From positions 1-64,000 of the forward strand of contig NZ_JAPDMX010000026.1 in assembly GCF_025971955.1 (NCBI RefSeq): DNA of 64,000 bases. Direction: 5' to 3'. The stretch is from Shewanella subflava (lineage in GTDB: Bacteria > Pseudomonadota > Gammaproteobacteria > Enterobacterales > Shewanellaceae). Both the position numbers and the translations under genes were made by a program. This document shows positions 30,801-40,630 of the stretch, one piece after another (the stretch's first letter is position 1; each line of letters starts with the position of its first letter). The notes under the pieces were generated by a model. That model worked only from the letters and a program-made list of their open reading frames with translations, did not search any database and was not told the DNA's origin.

Positions 30801-31004
30801 GGGATGGACCATCAATTAGGGTCGATTAAGCCTGGTAAATTAGCAGACTTAATCGTTATTGACGGTGACCCACTTGAGGATATTCGCACTACAGACAAAG
30901 TCACTTACACCATGGTCAATGGTAAACTGTTTGATGCCGAATCAATGAACCAACTTAACGGCGACAAAAAGAAACGCAAAGCTTTCTTTTTTGAAAACCA
31001 GTAA
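27819..31004 (+). CDS. Exported beta-propeller/amidohydrolase fusion protein
   Basis: A 1061-residue protein with a signal peptide ending near SSFATEE. Residues about 45-620 contain many TolB/WD40-like PD40 repeats of the form S-PDGK-I-F (VSVSPDGKTIVFD, YSPDGKYIAFTSD, YSPDGRYIYFS, PSPDGKKLAYI, VSPNGEKVVFE, FSPDGETIVYR). Residues about 655-1050 are a metal-dependent amidohydrolase with His713 and His715 in FDAHAHGG, later histidines in TTVEHSLP and IGAHGQREG, and C-terminal GKLADLIVIDGDPLEDIRTT. It is probably a periplasmic peptidase or amidase of the tricorn-plus-amidohydrolase type common in marine gammaproteobacteria; the substrate is unknown. It is monocistronic. It contains an imperfect parS and ends at a terminator that is itself parS-like. 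Confidence 0.9.
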   Translation: MFTQKLTPIYTAIALSLGISTSSFATEEEAAKWQVNAPENAPLQKVDINVTDGTWMNVSVSPDGKTIVFDLLGDIYQMPISGGEAKAISSGIAWQMQPVYSPDGKYIAFTSDEDGGDNIWVMNADGTNPHPVTKETFRLLNSPAWSPDSQYLVARKHFTASRSLGAGEVWMYHVAGGQGVKLTERPNDQKDLGEPAYSPDGRYIYFSQDATPGKTFHYSKDSVKGIYKIKRYDTQTGDIEVLIEGTGGAIRPTPSPDGKKLAYIKRDGFQSTLYLLDLKSGETTKLYDKLDRDMQETWAIHGVYPTMSWTQDNKEIVFWANGKINKLNVAKQTLSDIPFSVKTQLDIQPSVRFTQNLDQDKFDVKMLRMAQVSPNGEKVVFEALGKLWIRDINNGTQQRLTRLDDGINELFPQWSRDGKDIVFTTWNDQDQGTVSVVSARGGKAKVLTSEPGKYVEATFSPDGETIVYRKAKGGYMTPRTWSQEPGLYKVDIKGKQNTKISSSGHQPQFGADNDRVFFMDYGDKPELASIGLNGFEKRTHYTSDHATEFRVSPDGEHLAFAERFRVYVTPFAKHGETIHIGPKANNLPVAQLSVRAGESISWNNDSNQLYWTLGPDLYQAKVDTSYAQSDTKIEPRITSIGFTEKADVPRGTIAFVGGKVITLENDQVIENGVVIVKDNKILSVGDATTEIPSGAEVIDIKGKSIMPGLFDAHAHGGQADDEIIPQQNWALYSGLSLGVTSIHDPSNDTTEIFAASEQQKAGNIVGPRIFSTGTILYGANLPGYTSHVDSLDDAKFHLERLKKVGAFSVKSYNQPRRNQRQQVIQAARELEMMVVPEGGSLLQHNLSMIADGHTTVEHSLPVASIYSDIKQFWQQTEVSYTPTLVVAYGGISGEHYWYDKTDVWAHPRLSMYVPSDILDARSMRRTTAPDEHYNHFNVARVANELNNVGVKANIGAHGQREGLAAHWEMWMFAQGGMSNMEVLKTATINPATTFGMDHQLGSIKPGKLADLIVIDGDPLEDIRTTDKVTYTMVNGKLFDAESMNQLNGDKKKRKAFFFENQ
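29759..29774. other. parS: parS-like site 2 inside coding sequence
   Basis: TGTTCCACGTGGAACC differs from the palindromic parS variant TGTTCCACGTGGAACA only in the last base. It lies within the amidohydrolase-domain part of the fusion gene (encoding DVPRGT). Whether ParB binds it in vivo is unknown. Confidence 0.65.
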
Positions 31005-31030
31005 TCCATTCATTTCTATGAACTAACAAG

Positions 31031-31059
31031 AAGGGTGTTCCACGTGGAACACCCTTTTT
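31031..31059 (+). terminator. Terminator whose stem contains a perfect parS palindrome
   Basis: A 26-bp uninterrupted palindrome (31031-31056) is followed by T-run to 31059, 27 bp after the fusion gene stop. The outer part AAGGGTG/CACCCTT supplies a GC-rich stem and the centre is the 16-bp parS variant. As RNA the loop would be only the central few bases. On the opposite strand the T-run is poor, so it should terminate mainly rightward transcription. Confidence 0.88.
31036..31051. other. parS: parS site 3 (palindromic variant) within a terminator
   Basis: TGTTCCACGTGGAACA is the fully symmetrical form of the ParB site and fits TGTTNCACGTGNAACA exactly. It forms the inner stem of the terminator at 31031-31059. 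The remaining gap 31060-31224 is AT-rich and shows nothing else I can support. Confidence 0.85.
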
Positions 31060-31224
31060 AATTTATCAAATAGTATTGTTTTTTATACCAAGCACAGTCA
31101 ATCAGTGAACATAAATAACCTAGTAAAAATGCGACATAGCAAAGCAGATTTATCGATAAATCATTATTATAAAATCAAAAATATAACACTGTGACCAAGT
31201 ATTTTTACAAGCAAGGATCATCAG

Positions 31225-31797
31225 TTAGAGATTTCGATTGGCACTATAGCAAAAACAGTCCGTAGTATGATCATTGACCATACCTACTGCCTGCATAAAA
31301 GCATAACAAATCGTTGGACCAACAAAGTTGAATCCAAGTTTTTTAAGCGCTTTTGACATGGCTTCTGACTCAAGGGTTTGAGCCGGCACATCGGCCAAAG
31401 AAGCGAGGTGATTCACTTTAGGAATACCGCCAACAAATGACCATAAGAAATCAGCGAAATCATTACCCTGCTCTACAAATGCCAAATAAGCTTTGGCATT
31501 ACGAATAATTGAATTAATCTTCAATCGATTACGGACAATACCTGGCTCAAGCATCAGCGCCTCTACTTTTGCCTCGTCAAAGGTAGCGATTATGCTAGGC
31601 TCAAAGTTTGCGAATAACGCTTCGTAATTAGCCTGCTTCTTTAAAATGGTTATCCAAGATAACCCCGCCTGTTGGCCATCTAAACACAACTTAGCGAAGA
31701 GTTGTTGCGGATCATAAACTGGTCGCCCCCAAACCTCATCATGGTATTGTTGATATAAAGGATCATCGCTCACCCAACCACATCGGTTTACCTGCAT
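31225..31797 (-). CDS. tag: DNA-3-methyladenine glycosylase I
   Basis: Tag excises 3-methyladenine from alkylated DNA. The 190-residue protein has the N-terminal zinc ligands in NRCGWV and the C-terminal HTTDCFC, the YHDEVWGRPVYD segment, LSWITILKKQANY, and GFNFVGPTICYAFMQAVGMVNDH, all characteristic. Length is normal. It is transcribed divergently from glyQ, an arrangement seen in many gammaproteobacteria. Confidence 0.97.
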   Translation of the reverse strand: MQVNRCGWVSDDPLYQQYHDEVWGRPVYDPQQLFAKLCLDGQQAGLSWITILKKQANYEALFANFEPSIIATFDEAKVEALMLEPGIVRNRLKINSIIRNAKAYLAFVEQGNDFADFLWSFVGGIPKVNHLASLADVPAQTLESEAMSKALKKLGFNFVGPTICYAFMQAVGMVNDHTTDCFCYSANRNL

Positions 31798-31865
31798 GTG
31801 TAGTGTCCATTAACAAAAATAGTATTACGTTAAAAAATAACCTACATCTACCTTGCTCTACAAGG

Positions 31866-31871
31866 TATAAT
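31866..31871 (+). promoter_or_regulatory. Likely -10 box of glyQS
   Basis: A perfect TATAAT at 31866-31871 lies 38 bp before the family-conserved GlyQ start. If used, transcription starts near 31878. That is downstream of the in-frame ATG at 31874, which argues against that longer start. No good -35 hexamer is evident. Confidence 0.45.
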
Positions 31872-31909
31872 CAATGCCATTTTCTATTAATAGCCTAACA
31901 GTAGTAGAC

Positions 31910-32815
31910 ATGACGACGAAACACGACGTAAAGACTTTTCAGGGTTTCATCCTAACCCTACAAGAATATTGGGCGCAGCAAGGTTGCGCAATTGTTCAAC
32001 CTCTAGACATGGAAGTGGGTGCAGGAACATTTCACCCGCAAACATTCTTACGTTCATTAGGCCCAGAGCCAATGAGCAGTGCCTATGTTCAACCATCGCG
32101 CCGCCCTACCGATGGCCGTTATGGTGATAACCCAAACCGCCTGCAACACTACTATCAATTTCAGGTTGTGTTGAAACCATCGCCAGACAATATCCAAGAG
32201 TTGTATTTAGGCTCATTAGAAGCTCTTGGTATTGATACTCAAGTACATGATATACGTTTTGTTGAAGACAACTGGGAATCTCCAACACTAGGCGCTTGGG
32301 GATTGGGTTGGGAAATCTGGTTAAACGGTATGGAAGTCACTCAGTTTACTTACTTCCAACAGGTTGGTGGTTTAGAGTGTAGCCCAGTTACGGGTGAGAT
32401 CACTTATGGTCTTGAACGCCTAGCCATGTATATTCAAGAAGTCGACAGTGTCTATGATCTCGTCTGGACTGACGGCCCTATGGGTCGAGTGACTTATGGT
32501 GATATTTTTCATCAAAATGAAGTTGAACAGTCAACTTATAATTTTGAGCATGCCAATGTTGAAGTGCTATTTAAACAGTTTGATGACTGCGAAAAAGCCT
32601 GCCAGCATTTATTAGGCTTAGAAAAGCCACTACCTCTACCTGCCTACGAGCAAGTGATGAAAGCATCGCACGCTTTTAACTTACTTGATGCCCGCCATGC
32701 TATTTCAGTGACCGAACGCCAGCGTTATATTTTACGCGTTCGTACTATGGCTAAAGGTGTAGCAGAATCTTATTATCAAGCACGTGAAGCGCTAGGCTTC
32801 CCTATGTGTAAGTAG
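31910..32815 (+). CDS. glyQ: Glycyl-tRNA synthetase alpha subunit
   Basis: The catalytic subunit of the alpha2beta2 bacterial glycyl-tRNA synthetase, which charges tRNA-Gly. The 301-residue protein shows [83 protein letters not shown] and [13 protein letters not shown], nearly identical to known GlyQ. The start at 31910 ([11 protein letters not shown]) is the one used by homologues. An in-frame ATG at 31874 has a nearby AAGG but overlaps the probable promoter. It is followed 9 bp later by glyS. Confidence 0.97.
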   Translation: MTTKHDVKTFQGFILTLQEYWAQQGCAIVQPLDMEVGAGTFHPQTFLRSLGPEPMSSAYVQPSRRPTDGRYGDNPNRLQHYYQFQVVLKPSPDNIQELYLGSLEALGIDTQVHDIRFVEDNWESPTLGAWGLGWEIWLNGMEVTQFTYFQQVGGLECSPVTGEITYGLERLAMYIQEVDSVYDLVWTDGPMGRVTYGDIFHQNEVEQSTYNFEHANVEVLFKQFDDCEKACQHLLGLEKPLPLPAYEQVMKASHAFNLLDARHAISVTERQRYILRVRTMAKGVAESYYQAREALGFPMCK

Positions 32816-32824
32816 AGGTAAACA

Positions 32825-34897
32825 ATGAATTTTGAAAACTTACTCATTGAGATTGGTACAGAAGAACTGCCACCAAAAGCATTACGTAATTTAGCTGAGT
32901 CATTTTTAGCAAACTTTAGCGATGAGCTAGCAAGGGCTGATTTACCCTTTAGCGCATCAACTTGGTATGCAGCACCTCGCCGTTTAGCAATTAGCTTTAC
33001 TGAGCTGGCTTTATCTCAAGCTGACAAAGTAGTTGAAAAACGTGGTCCTGCTGTAAGCTCGGCATTTGACGCTGAGGGTAATCCAACTAAAGCGGCTCAA
33101 GGTTGGGCTCGTGGCAATGGAATTACCGTTGATCAAGCCGAGCGTTTAGTCACCGACAAAGGTGAATGGTTAGTGCATAATGCAAAAGTTGTCGGTGTGG
33201 CAACCAGTAGCTTAATTGCTGATATGACCCAGCGCGCATTAGATAAATTGCCGATCCCAAAACCCATGCGTTGGGGTAACAGCAAAACCCAATTTATTCG
33301 TCCAGTTCATACCGTCACTATGTTATTAGGTAGCGAAGCGATTAACGGTGAAGTGCTTGGCATAAAATCTGCCCGCACCATCCGCGGTCACCGTTTTATG
33401 GGACTTGCCAGTTTTGAACTTGATCATGCCGATAACTATATCAGCATGCTCAAAGAACAAGGCAAAGTGATTGCTGACTACCACGAACGTAAAGCACTTA
33501 TTAAAGCCGATGCAGAAAAAGCGGCAAGCACCATTGGTGGTATTGCTGACCTAGAAGATAGCTTACTTGAAGAAGTGACCTCTTTAGTTGAATGGCCCGT
33601 GGTATTAACCGCCCATTTTGAAGAAAAATTTCTTGATGTGCCCGCAGAAGCGCTAGTTTACACCATGAAAGGCGACCAAAAATACTTCCCTGTTTTTGAT
33701 GCTGCTGGCAAATTATTACCTAACTTCATTTTTGTATCTAACATAGTATCTAAAGATCCTCAGCAGATTATCTCTGGAAATGAGAAAGTGGTTCGTCCAC
33801 GTTTAGCTGATGCTGAGTTTTTCTTTAATACCGATAAAAAACACACGCTGGAATCTCGTTTGGCGAGCTTAGAGACCGTTGTGTTCCAAAAGCAATTAGG
33901 TACTTTAAAGCAACGTGTTGAACGTATTTCAGCAATGGCAGGTTTTATCGCCGCGCAATTAAATGCTAGCGAAGCGGATGCTAGCCGTGCTGGTTTATTG
34001 TCTAAAGCAGATTTGATGACCAACATGGTCATGGAGTTTACCGATACACAAGGCACAATGGGCATGCACTACGCTCGCCTTGACGGTGAAACCGAAGCGG
34101 TTGCCGTTGCGATTGAACAACAGTATAAACCTAAGTTTTCTGGTGATACGGTACCAACAGATGCAGTATCTTGTGCGGTTGCCTTAGCTGAAAAATTTGA
34201 CACCCTTGTAGGTATTTTTGGTATAGGCCAAGCACCTAAAGGAGCAGCAGATCCCTTTGCTTTGCGTCGTGCGGCAATTGGCATTTTACGCATCATCGTC
34301 GAAAACAATTTGCCACTCGATTTGGTTGATTTAATTGCTAAAGCGCAAGCATTACACGGTGAAACGTTAAGCAATAACAACACAGCTGATGATGTACTTG
34401 AGTTCTTTATGGCTCGCTTCCGCAGCTGGTATCAAGATCAAGGTATTGAAGTCGACGTTATCTTAGCCGTGTTGGCACGCCGCCCAACACGTCCTGCTGA
34501 TTTTGATAGCCGTGTTAAAGCGGTATCTCACTTCCGCAGTTTAGAAGCCTCTACGGCGCTTGCTGCAGCGAATAAGCGTGTTTCAAATATCTTAGCTAAA
34601 GTGGAAGGCACATTGCCAGAAACGATTAACTCAAGCTTACTTGTTGAAACCGCAGAAAAAGCCTTGGCCGATAAGTTAACTCAGCTTCAACCAGAGTTAG
34701 CGCCTTTATTTGCCAGCGCCAATTACCAGCAAGCACTGACATTGTTAGCCGATTTACGTGAAAGTGTTGATCAGTTCTTTGAAGATGTGATGGTAATGGC
34801 TGATGATGAAGCCCTGAAACAAAACCGCATTGCCTTACTTAATCGTTTACGTGAACAATTCCTGCACGTAGCAGATATTTCGGTGTTGCAGTCTTAG
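32825..34897 (+). CDS. glyS: Glycyl-tRNA synthetase beta subunit
   Basis: The 690-residue beta subunit binds tRNA-Gly and is required for aminoacylation together with GlyQ. It starts [19 protein letters not shown], continues with the conserved [39 protein letters not shown] and [10 protein letters not shown] segments, includes an HD-like central region ([29 protein letters not shown]) and ends in an anticodon-binding-type helical domain. Length matches E. coli (689). It is co-transcribed with glyQ and ends at a good terminator. Confidence 0.98.
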   Translation: MNFENLLIEIGTEELPPKALRNLAESFLANFSDELARADLPFSASTWYAAPRRLAISFTELALSQADKVVEKRGPAVSSAFDAEGNPTKAAQGWARGNGITVDQAERLVTDKGEWLVHNAKVVGVATSSLIADMTQRALDKLPIPKPMRWGNSKTQFIRPVHTVTMLLGSEAINGEVLGIKSARTIRGHRFMGLASFELDHADNYISMLKEQGKVIADYHERKALIKADAEKAASTIGGIADLEDSLLEEVTSLVEWPVVLTAHFEEKFLDVPAEALVYTMKGDQKYFPVFDAAGKLLPNFIFVSNIVSKDPQQIISGNEKVVRPRLADAEFFFNTDKKHTLESRLASLETVVFQKQLGTLKQRVERISAMAGFIAAQLNASEADASRAGLLSKADLMTNMVMEFTDTQGTMGMHYARLDGETEAVAVAIEQQYKPKFSGDTVPTDAVSCAVALAEKFDTLVGIFGIGQAPKGAADPFALRRAAIGILRIIVENNLPLDLVDLIAKAQALHGETLSNNNTADDVLEFFMARFRSWYQDQGIEVDVILAVLARRPTRPADFDSRVKAVSHFRSLEASTALAAANKRVSNILAKVEGTLPETINSSLLVETAEKALADKLTQLQPELAPLFASANYQQALTLLADLRESVDQFFEDVMVMADDEALKQNRIALLNRLREQFLHVADISVLQS

Positions 34898-34913
34898 CCA
34901 CTCGCTCATCAAT

Positions 34914-34939
34914 AAAAAGGCGCCTTAGGCGCTTTTTTT
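34914..34939 (+). terminator. glyQS terminator
   Basis: AAAAAGGCGCC (34914-34924), TTA loop, then GGCGC with a run of seven T. The GCGCC/GGCGC stem is extended by A-T pairs and one G-T wobble. It lies 17 bp after the glyS stop. Confidence 0.9.
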
Positions 34940-34986
34940 ATGCCGATTGAATAGTGTCGTTTGTTATGCAATAAAAACCAATGAGA

Positions 34987-36048
34987 TTAAAACTCAATTA
35001 ATTTTTGATGTAATCCATCAAATGCTTCCCGAGAAATTTCGACTTGCCCAAGCAACTTAATCAACATCTCTTCCGACAACTTATTAGCCTGCAACAACAT
35101 TGAGCATTCACTAATTACATTTGCTCGCCAAACCGCTTTTGCAGCACCAGAGTTGGGCACAATATTGACATTGGCTAATAAGGATAAGTTATCGGCAAAC
35201 GAATCGGGGATCTGCCAATATTTAGCCAGCAAAGCACTTAAGGTAAGCGATTTCGTTGTCATTAACTGACTAAAAAGCAGAGAATTTGGTTGCTCTCCTG
35301 GCTCAGCCTGATAAAAGGCATCGATAAGTATTTTAAAAATGGCTATCTTGCCCACGTCATGTAAAAGCCCTAACAAAAAGACACTATCGCCATCTTGTTC
35401 GGCTAACTCACCTGACAAAAAGGCCACTTGCATTGAATGTCGCCATATCTCGGCACCAAATCGACGAAAATAAATAGGCTTAATATCAATCATTTCACGG
35501 GTAAGACAAACCGTAACAAGTCGTCTTAACTGTTCCCGTCCCAATTGCACCAAAGCTTGCTGAAGATTCGTCACGGTTTTATCTGAACGCCTAAACACCG
35601 GAGAATTACACAGTTTCAATATTTCTATGCTTAACAATGGGTCTTGCTCGATAAGTTTAAGCACGTCTTTAGTATCAATGTTCTCATCGGCTAATTGGTT
35701 ATCTAACTCCATGATTTTACTTGGCAACTTAAGTACATTCTCAGCAATCTCTTTAGGCGAACTGAGTGATGTTTCAATTTGCGCCATCACTTGGCGTTCA
35801 AGATTATTAGCAATACCATCTTGTTGCTGTTGTTGTGGAAACAGTAAAGTATAGAAAAGCGCGGAAACATCAATTGAAGATAATTGATCAGCATCTTTAA
35901 GCTGATTGACTGGAGATGAAGCACTTGGTTGAGCCGACTTTGCTTGTAATGCCGCCGTCATTTTTTCAACACTAGACACGCCTGTAAATTTGGCTTGGTC
36001 GTGAGGATCTCGAACATTAAACAGCTTTTTAAAAAAACGGGTCACCAC
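34987..36048 (-). CDS. HDOD domain signalling protein
   Basis: A 353-residue cytoplasmic protein with an HDOD domain over roughly residues 110-320: KLPSKIMELDNQL, VLKLIEQDPLLSIEILKLCNSPVF, NLQQALVQLGREQLRRLV, WRHSMQVAFLSGELAEQ and FLLGLLHDVGKIAIFKIL. The HD pair is kept, although HDOD proteins usually lack phosphodiesterase activity and act in signalling, stress or motility regulation. The N-terminal 90 residues are polar, with a short QQQQQ run. It is a single gene, leftward, next to the AT-rich unknown gene. Function is not inferable beyond the domain. Confidence 0.88.
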   Translation of the reverse strand: MVTRFFKKLFNVRDPHDQAKFTGVSSVEKMTAALQAKSAQPSASSPVNQLKDADQLSSIDVSALFYTLLFPQQQQQDGIANNLERQVMAQIETSLSSPKEIAENVLKLPSKIMELDNQLADENIDTKDVLKLIEQDPLLSIEILKLCNSPVFRRSDKTVTNLQQALVQLGREQLRRLVTVCLTREMIDIKPIYFRRFGAEIWRHSMQVAFLSGELAEQDGDSVFLLGLLHDVGKIAIFKILIDAFYQAEPGEQPNSLLFSQLMTTKSLTLSALLAKYWQIPDSFADNLSLLANVNIVPNSGAAKAVWRANVISECSMLLQANKLSEEMLIKLLGQVEISREAFDGLHQKLIEF

Positions 36049-36181
36049 AACAAGCCACCTTTGAAGAACAATGGGAATAAACGTCTAGTTTACTCTGTTA
36101 GAACAATTATCCCACTAGACAATATTAATTAAGGTGAACCATTAATAATATTATTTTATTCAATTAATATTAGCTGGGGTT

Positions 36182-36898
36182 TTAGGTTTTTTTTTGATAA
36201 GTAATCACAATGTCACCACTAGCCATAGACATATATTGAACTTCCAATTCTGGATGGCTTAAAATAAATTTGTTGATAGCCTCTCGAGCGAAATTCACTG
36301 AATCATGTTGGGCTCTCAATAAACAAATACTTTGTTTGCAGTAATGATAGTTAACAACAAAATCCTCAAAATCTCCCCCCCAATTGTCAACATAATCTTC
36401 ATCAATTAGATTAAACTCTTCAACTTTCAATTCAATATATTGATCAGGGTCTTCAACTATTAATGAAGATAAATCCGGTGGTATCGCTATAAAAAACGAT
36501 TCATCACCTTCTTCGTTATAAATATATACGGTACCAAGTTCTGCAAAAAGTCCTCTTTCAGTTAGATACTTATTATAGAGTCTTTGATAATCACTGTGAC
36601 TTGAGTCGATTTTATATTTCTTTAATTTATTTATTTCATTATTTTCAATTGAGTTTTCAACGGAGCTTTCGACGGAGCTTGCAACTGAACTTTCAACGTT
36701 AATCTCATCTGATTTTGAATCAATGGGGACAAGCTCTGCTTCTGATTGGCTAGATTTAATTTCAACGGACTCAGGAGAAACAACAGCTGGTGTATTTTCT
36801 ACTTTTAGTTTTTCAGATTCGGATCCTTTCCCATTAAGTTGAAAACCGAAGAGAATAAACATGATTACAATTGCGATTGATAGGTAGCTAATTTTCAT
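36182..36898 (-). CDS. Unrecognised membrane-anchored or exported protein
   Basis: A 238-residue protein I do not recognise. The N-terminus (YLSIAIVIMFILFGF) is a single hydrophobic segment serving as signal or anchor. Residues about 25-100 are polar and Ser/Glu-rich, including an imperfect SSVE/SVEN repeat coded by 12-bp tandem units. The C-terminal 140 residues look globular and acidic and contain a cysteine pair in YHYCKQSICLLRAQ. The second ATG (36898) is chosen because AAGGA lies 8 bp before it, whereas the first ATG (36907) abuts that sequence. Base composition is visibly more AT-rich than in the neighbouring core genes, suggesting later acquisition. It sits between the HDOD gene and the gyrB terminator. 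Confidence 0.7.
   Translation of the reverse strand: MKISYLSIAIVIMFILFGFQLNGKGSESEKLKVENTPAVVSPESVEIKSSQSEAELVPIDSKSDEINVESSVASSVESSVENSIENNEINKLKKYKIDSSHSDYQRLYNKYLTERGLFAELGTVYIYNEEGDESFFIAIPPDLSSLIVEDPDQYIELKVEEFNLIDEDYVDNWGGDFEDFVVNYHYCKQSICLLRAQHDSVNFAREAINKFILSHPELEVQYMSMASGDIVITYQKKT
36645..36692. repeat. Imperfect 12-bp tandem repeat (4 units)
   Basis: Units TCAATTGAGTTT, TCAACGGAGCTT, TCGACGGAGCTT and GCAACTGAACTT follow one another without gaps inside the unrecognised gene. They encode the repeated SSVE/SVEN/SIEN tetrapeptides on the minus strand. The period is a multiple of three, so copy-number change would keep frame. Confidence 0.75.
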
Positions 36899-36972
36899 TA
36901 CAGACATCCTTTTCGTAATTTTATTATTATAAATTAATGCTATGGCATATGAATGTAAACCTAAAACAAAAA

Positions 36973-37005
36973 AAAGAGCCCTAGATAAATCTAGAGCTCT
37001 TTTTC
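36973..37005 (-). terminator. gyrB operon terminator
   Basis: AAAGAGC-C-CTAGA (from about 36973), TAAA loop, then TCTAG-A-GCTCTTTTT: a 12-bp stem with one mismatch, flanked by A/T runs on both sides. It ends dnaA-dnaN-recF-gyrB transcription just after the gyrB stop and could also work rightward. Confidence 0.8.
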
Positions 37006-37019
37006 AAACTAATTTCTAA

Positions 37020-39452
<2,433 letters not shown>

Positions 39453-40535
39453 TTATTCAATAACCGTTACTTGCCCATGTTCCACATGAAACATCCTGTC
39501 GGGAGGGCTTGTTAACGAATCGACTATTGCTGATGGTTCGATTGCGGTGACAAAGATTTGTGCGCCGGTTTCGGTTAACTGTTTCAACAATAGCTGCCTA
39601 TGCTGTGCATCCAACTCTGACGGTAAATCGTCGACCAAATAAATACTGTTTTTATTTAGCTGTTGTTTGAGCAACTTTCCCTGTGCAATACGCAGTGCAC
39701 AGACTAATAATTTTAATTGCCCCCGGGATAACGCATCCTGCGCAGGTAAAGTACCTACCCTTAAACGTAAATCCGCTTTATGCGGGCCGCTTAAGGTATG
39801 TCCGGTGGCTAAATCTCTAGGATATTGGTTTTCAAGTAACTGCGAAAACGTCGTTTTACTATCCCATCCTCTGGTAAAAGAAACGTTGATATTAACCTGA
39901 GGTAAAAACTCACTTATTATACTCTTTAGTAGCGCATTTAACGAGTCTACATAGCGATTTCGTATATCTGTGACCAGTTCAGCATACCGCACCAATTCCT
40001 TATCCCAAAACTGTATTTGTGAATAGCTTGCTTGATTTCTAAGAAGTTGATTTCTTTGCTTTAAAATACGTCGAGTATTCACCCAAGCTTGATAGAATTG
40101 CGGATCAGAATGAAACGCCCCCCAATCAATAAATTGCCGCCTGGCTTTCGGGCCTTCAAATAACAATGAAAAGCTTTCTGGGGTGATAACTTGTATCGGC
40201 AAGGTTTCGGCTAGTACCGACAGTTTTTTTACTTTGTCGCCATTAATTTTAACTTCTATCTCACCGCTTCGATGGCGTCGTAACCCAATTTTGGTTTGCT
40301 CATCATCACCTTCAAGCTGTGCAAACAGCGTTAAATTATCTGCTTCAACATTAATCACGCGTTGAGATAAATGACTGCGAAATGAACGGCCCATACCTAA
40401 GAAGAAAATCGCTTCTAAAATACTGGTTTTGCCACTGCCATTTTGACCATAAATTAAGTTCAAGCCACTGGCTGCATTGAGGTTAGCAGACAAAATGTTA
40501 CGAAATGAGCTAATGGTTAAACGGCTAAGACTCAT
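39453..40535 (-). CDS. recF: DNA replication and repair protein RecF
   Basis: An SMC-like ATPase of 360 residues that helps load RecA at gaps. Walker [15 protein letters not shown] is near residue 30, the signature [14 protein letters not shown] near residue 270, and Walker [14 protein letters not shown] near residue 300. N-terminal LTISSFRNI is typical. The C-terminal MFHVEH segment is encoded by a parS-like 16-mer, so the DNA here may be under two constraints. Confidence 0.97.
   Translation of the reverse strand: MSLSRLTISSFRNILSANLNAASGLNLIYGQNGSGKTSILEAIFFLGMGRSFRSHLSQRVINVEADNLTLFAQLEGDDEQTKIGLRRHRSGEIEVKINGDKVKKLSVLAETLPIQVITPESFSLLFEGPKARRQFIDWGAFHSDPQFYQAWVNTRRILKQRNQLLRNQASYSQIQFWDKELVRYAELVTDIRNRYVDSLNALLKSIISEFLPQVNINVSFTRGWDSKTTFSQLLENQYPRDLATGHTLSGPHKADLRLRVGTLPAQDALSRGQLKLLVCALRIAQGKLLKQQLNKNSIYLVDDLPSELDAQHRQLLLKQLTETGAQIFVTAIEPSAIVDSLTSPPDRMFHVEHGQVTVIE
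39479..39494. other. parS: parS-like site 4 inside recF
   Basis: TGTTCCACATGAAACA differs from the parS consensus by one central base (CACGTG becomes CACATG). It encodes MFHVEH near the RecF C-terminus. The central change may weaken ParB binding. Confidence 0.6.
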
Positions 40536-40575
40536 GCAGACCTATCGGTAAATAAATGGCTAGAATAAAAGACAA

Positions 40576-40600
40576 AACAAGGTGCCTTAAGCACCTTGTT
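40576..40600 (-). terminator. Hairpin between dnaN and recF
   Basis: AACAAGGTGC (40576-40585) and GCACCTTGTT (40591-40600) form a perfect 10-bp stem with a 5-base loop. Read leftward it is followed by TTTGTCTTTTATTC, a moderate T-tract. It could attenuate transcription from dnaA-dnaN into recF-gyrB or act as an RNA-processing site. Confidence 0.55.
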
Positions 40601-40630
40601 AATGATATGAGTTAGACTACCACAATGCGC

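Noticed and set aside
31874..31909. Longer GlyQ start
   Set aside because: It has a fair AAGG upstream but adds 12 residues absent in homologues and overlaps the probable TATAAT at 31866-31871.
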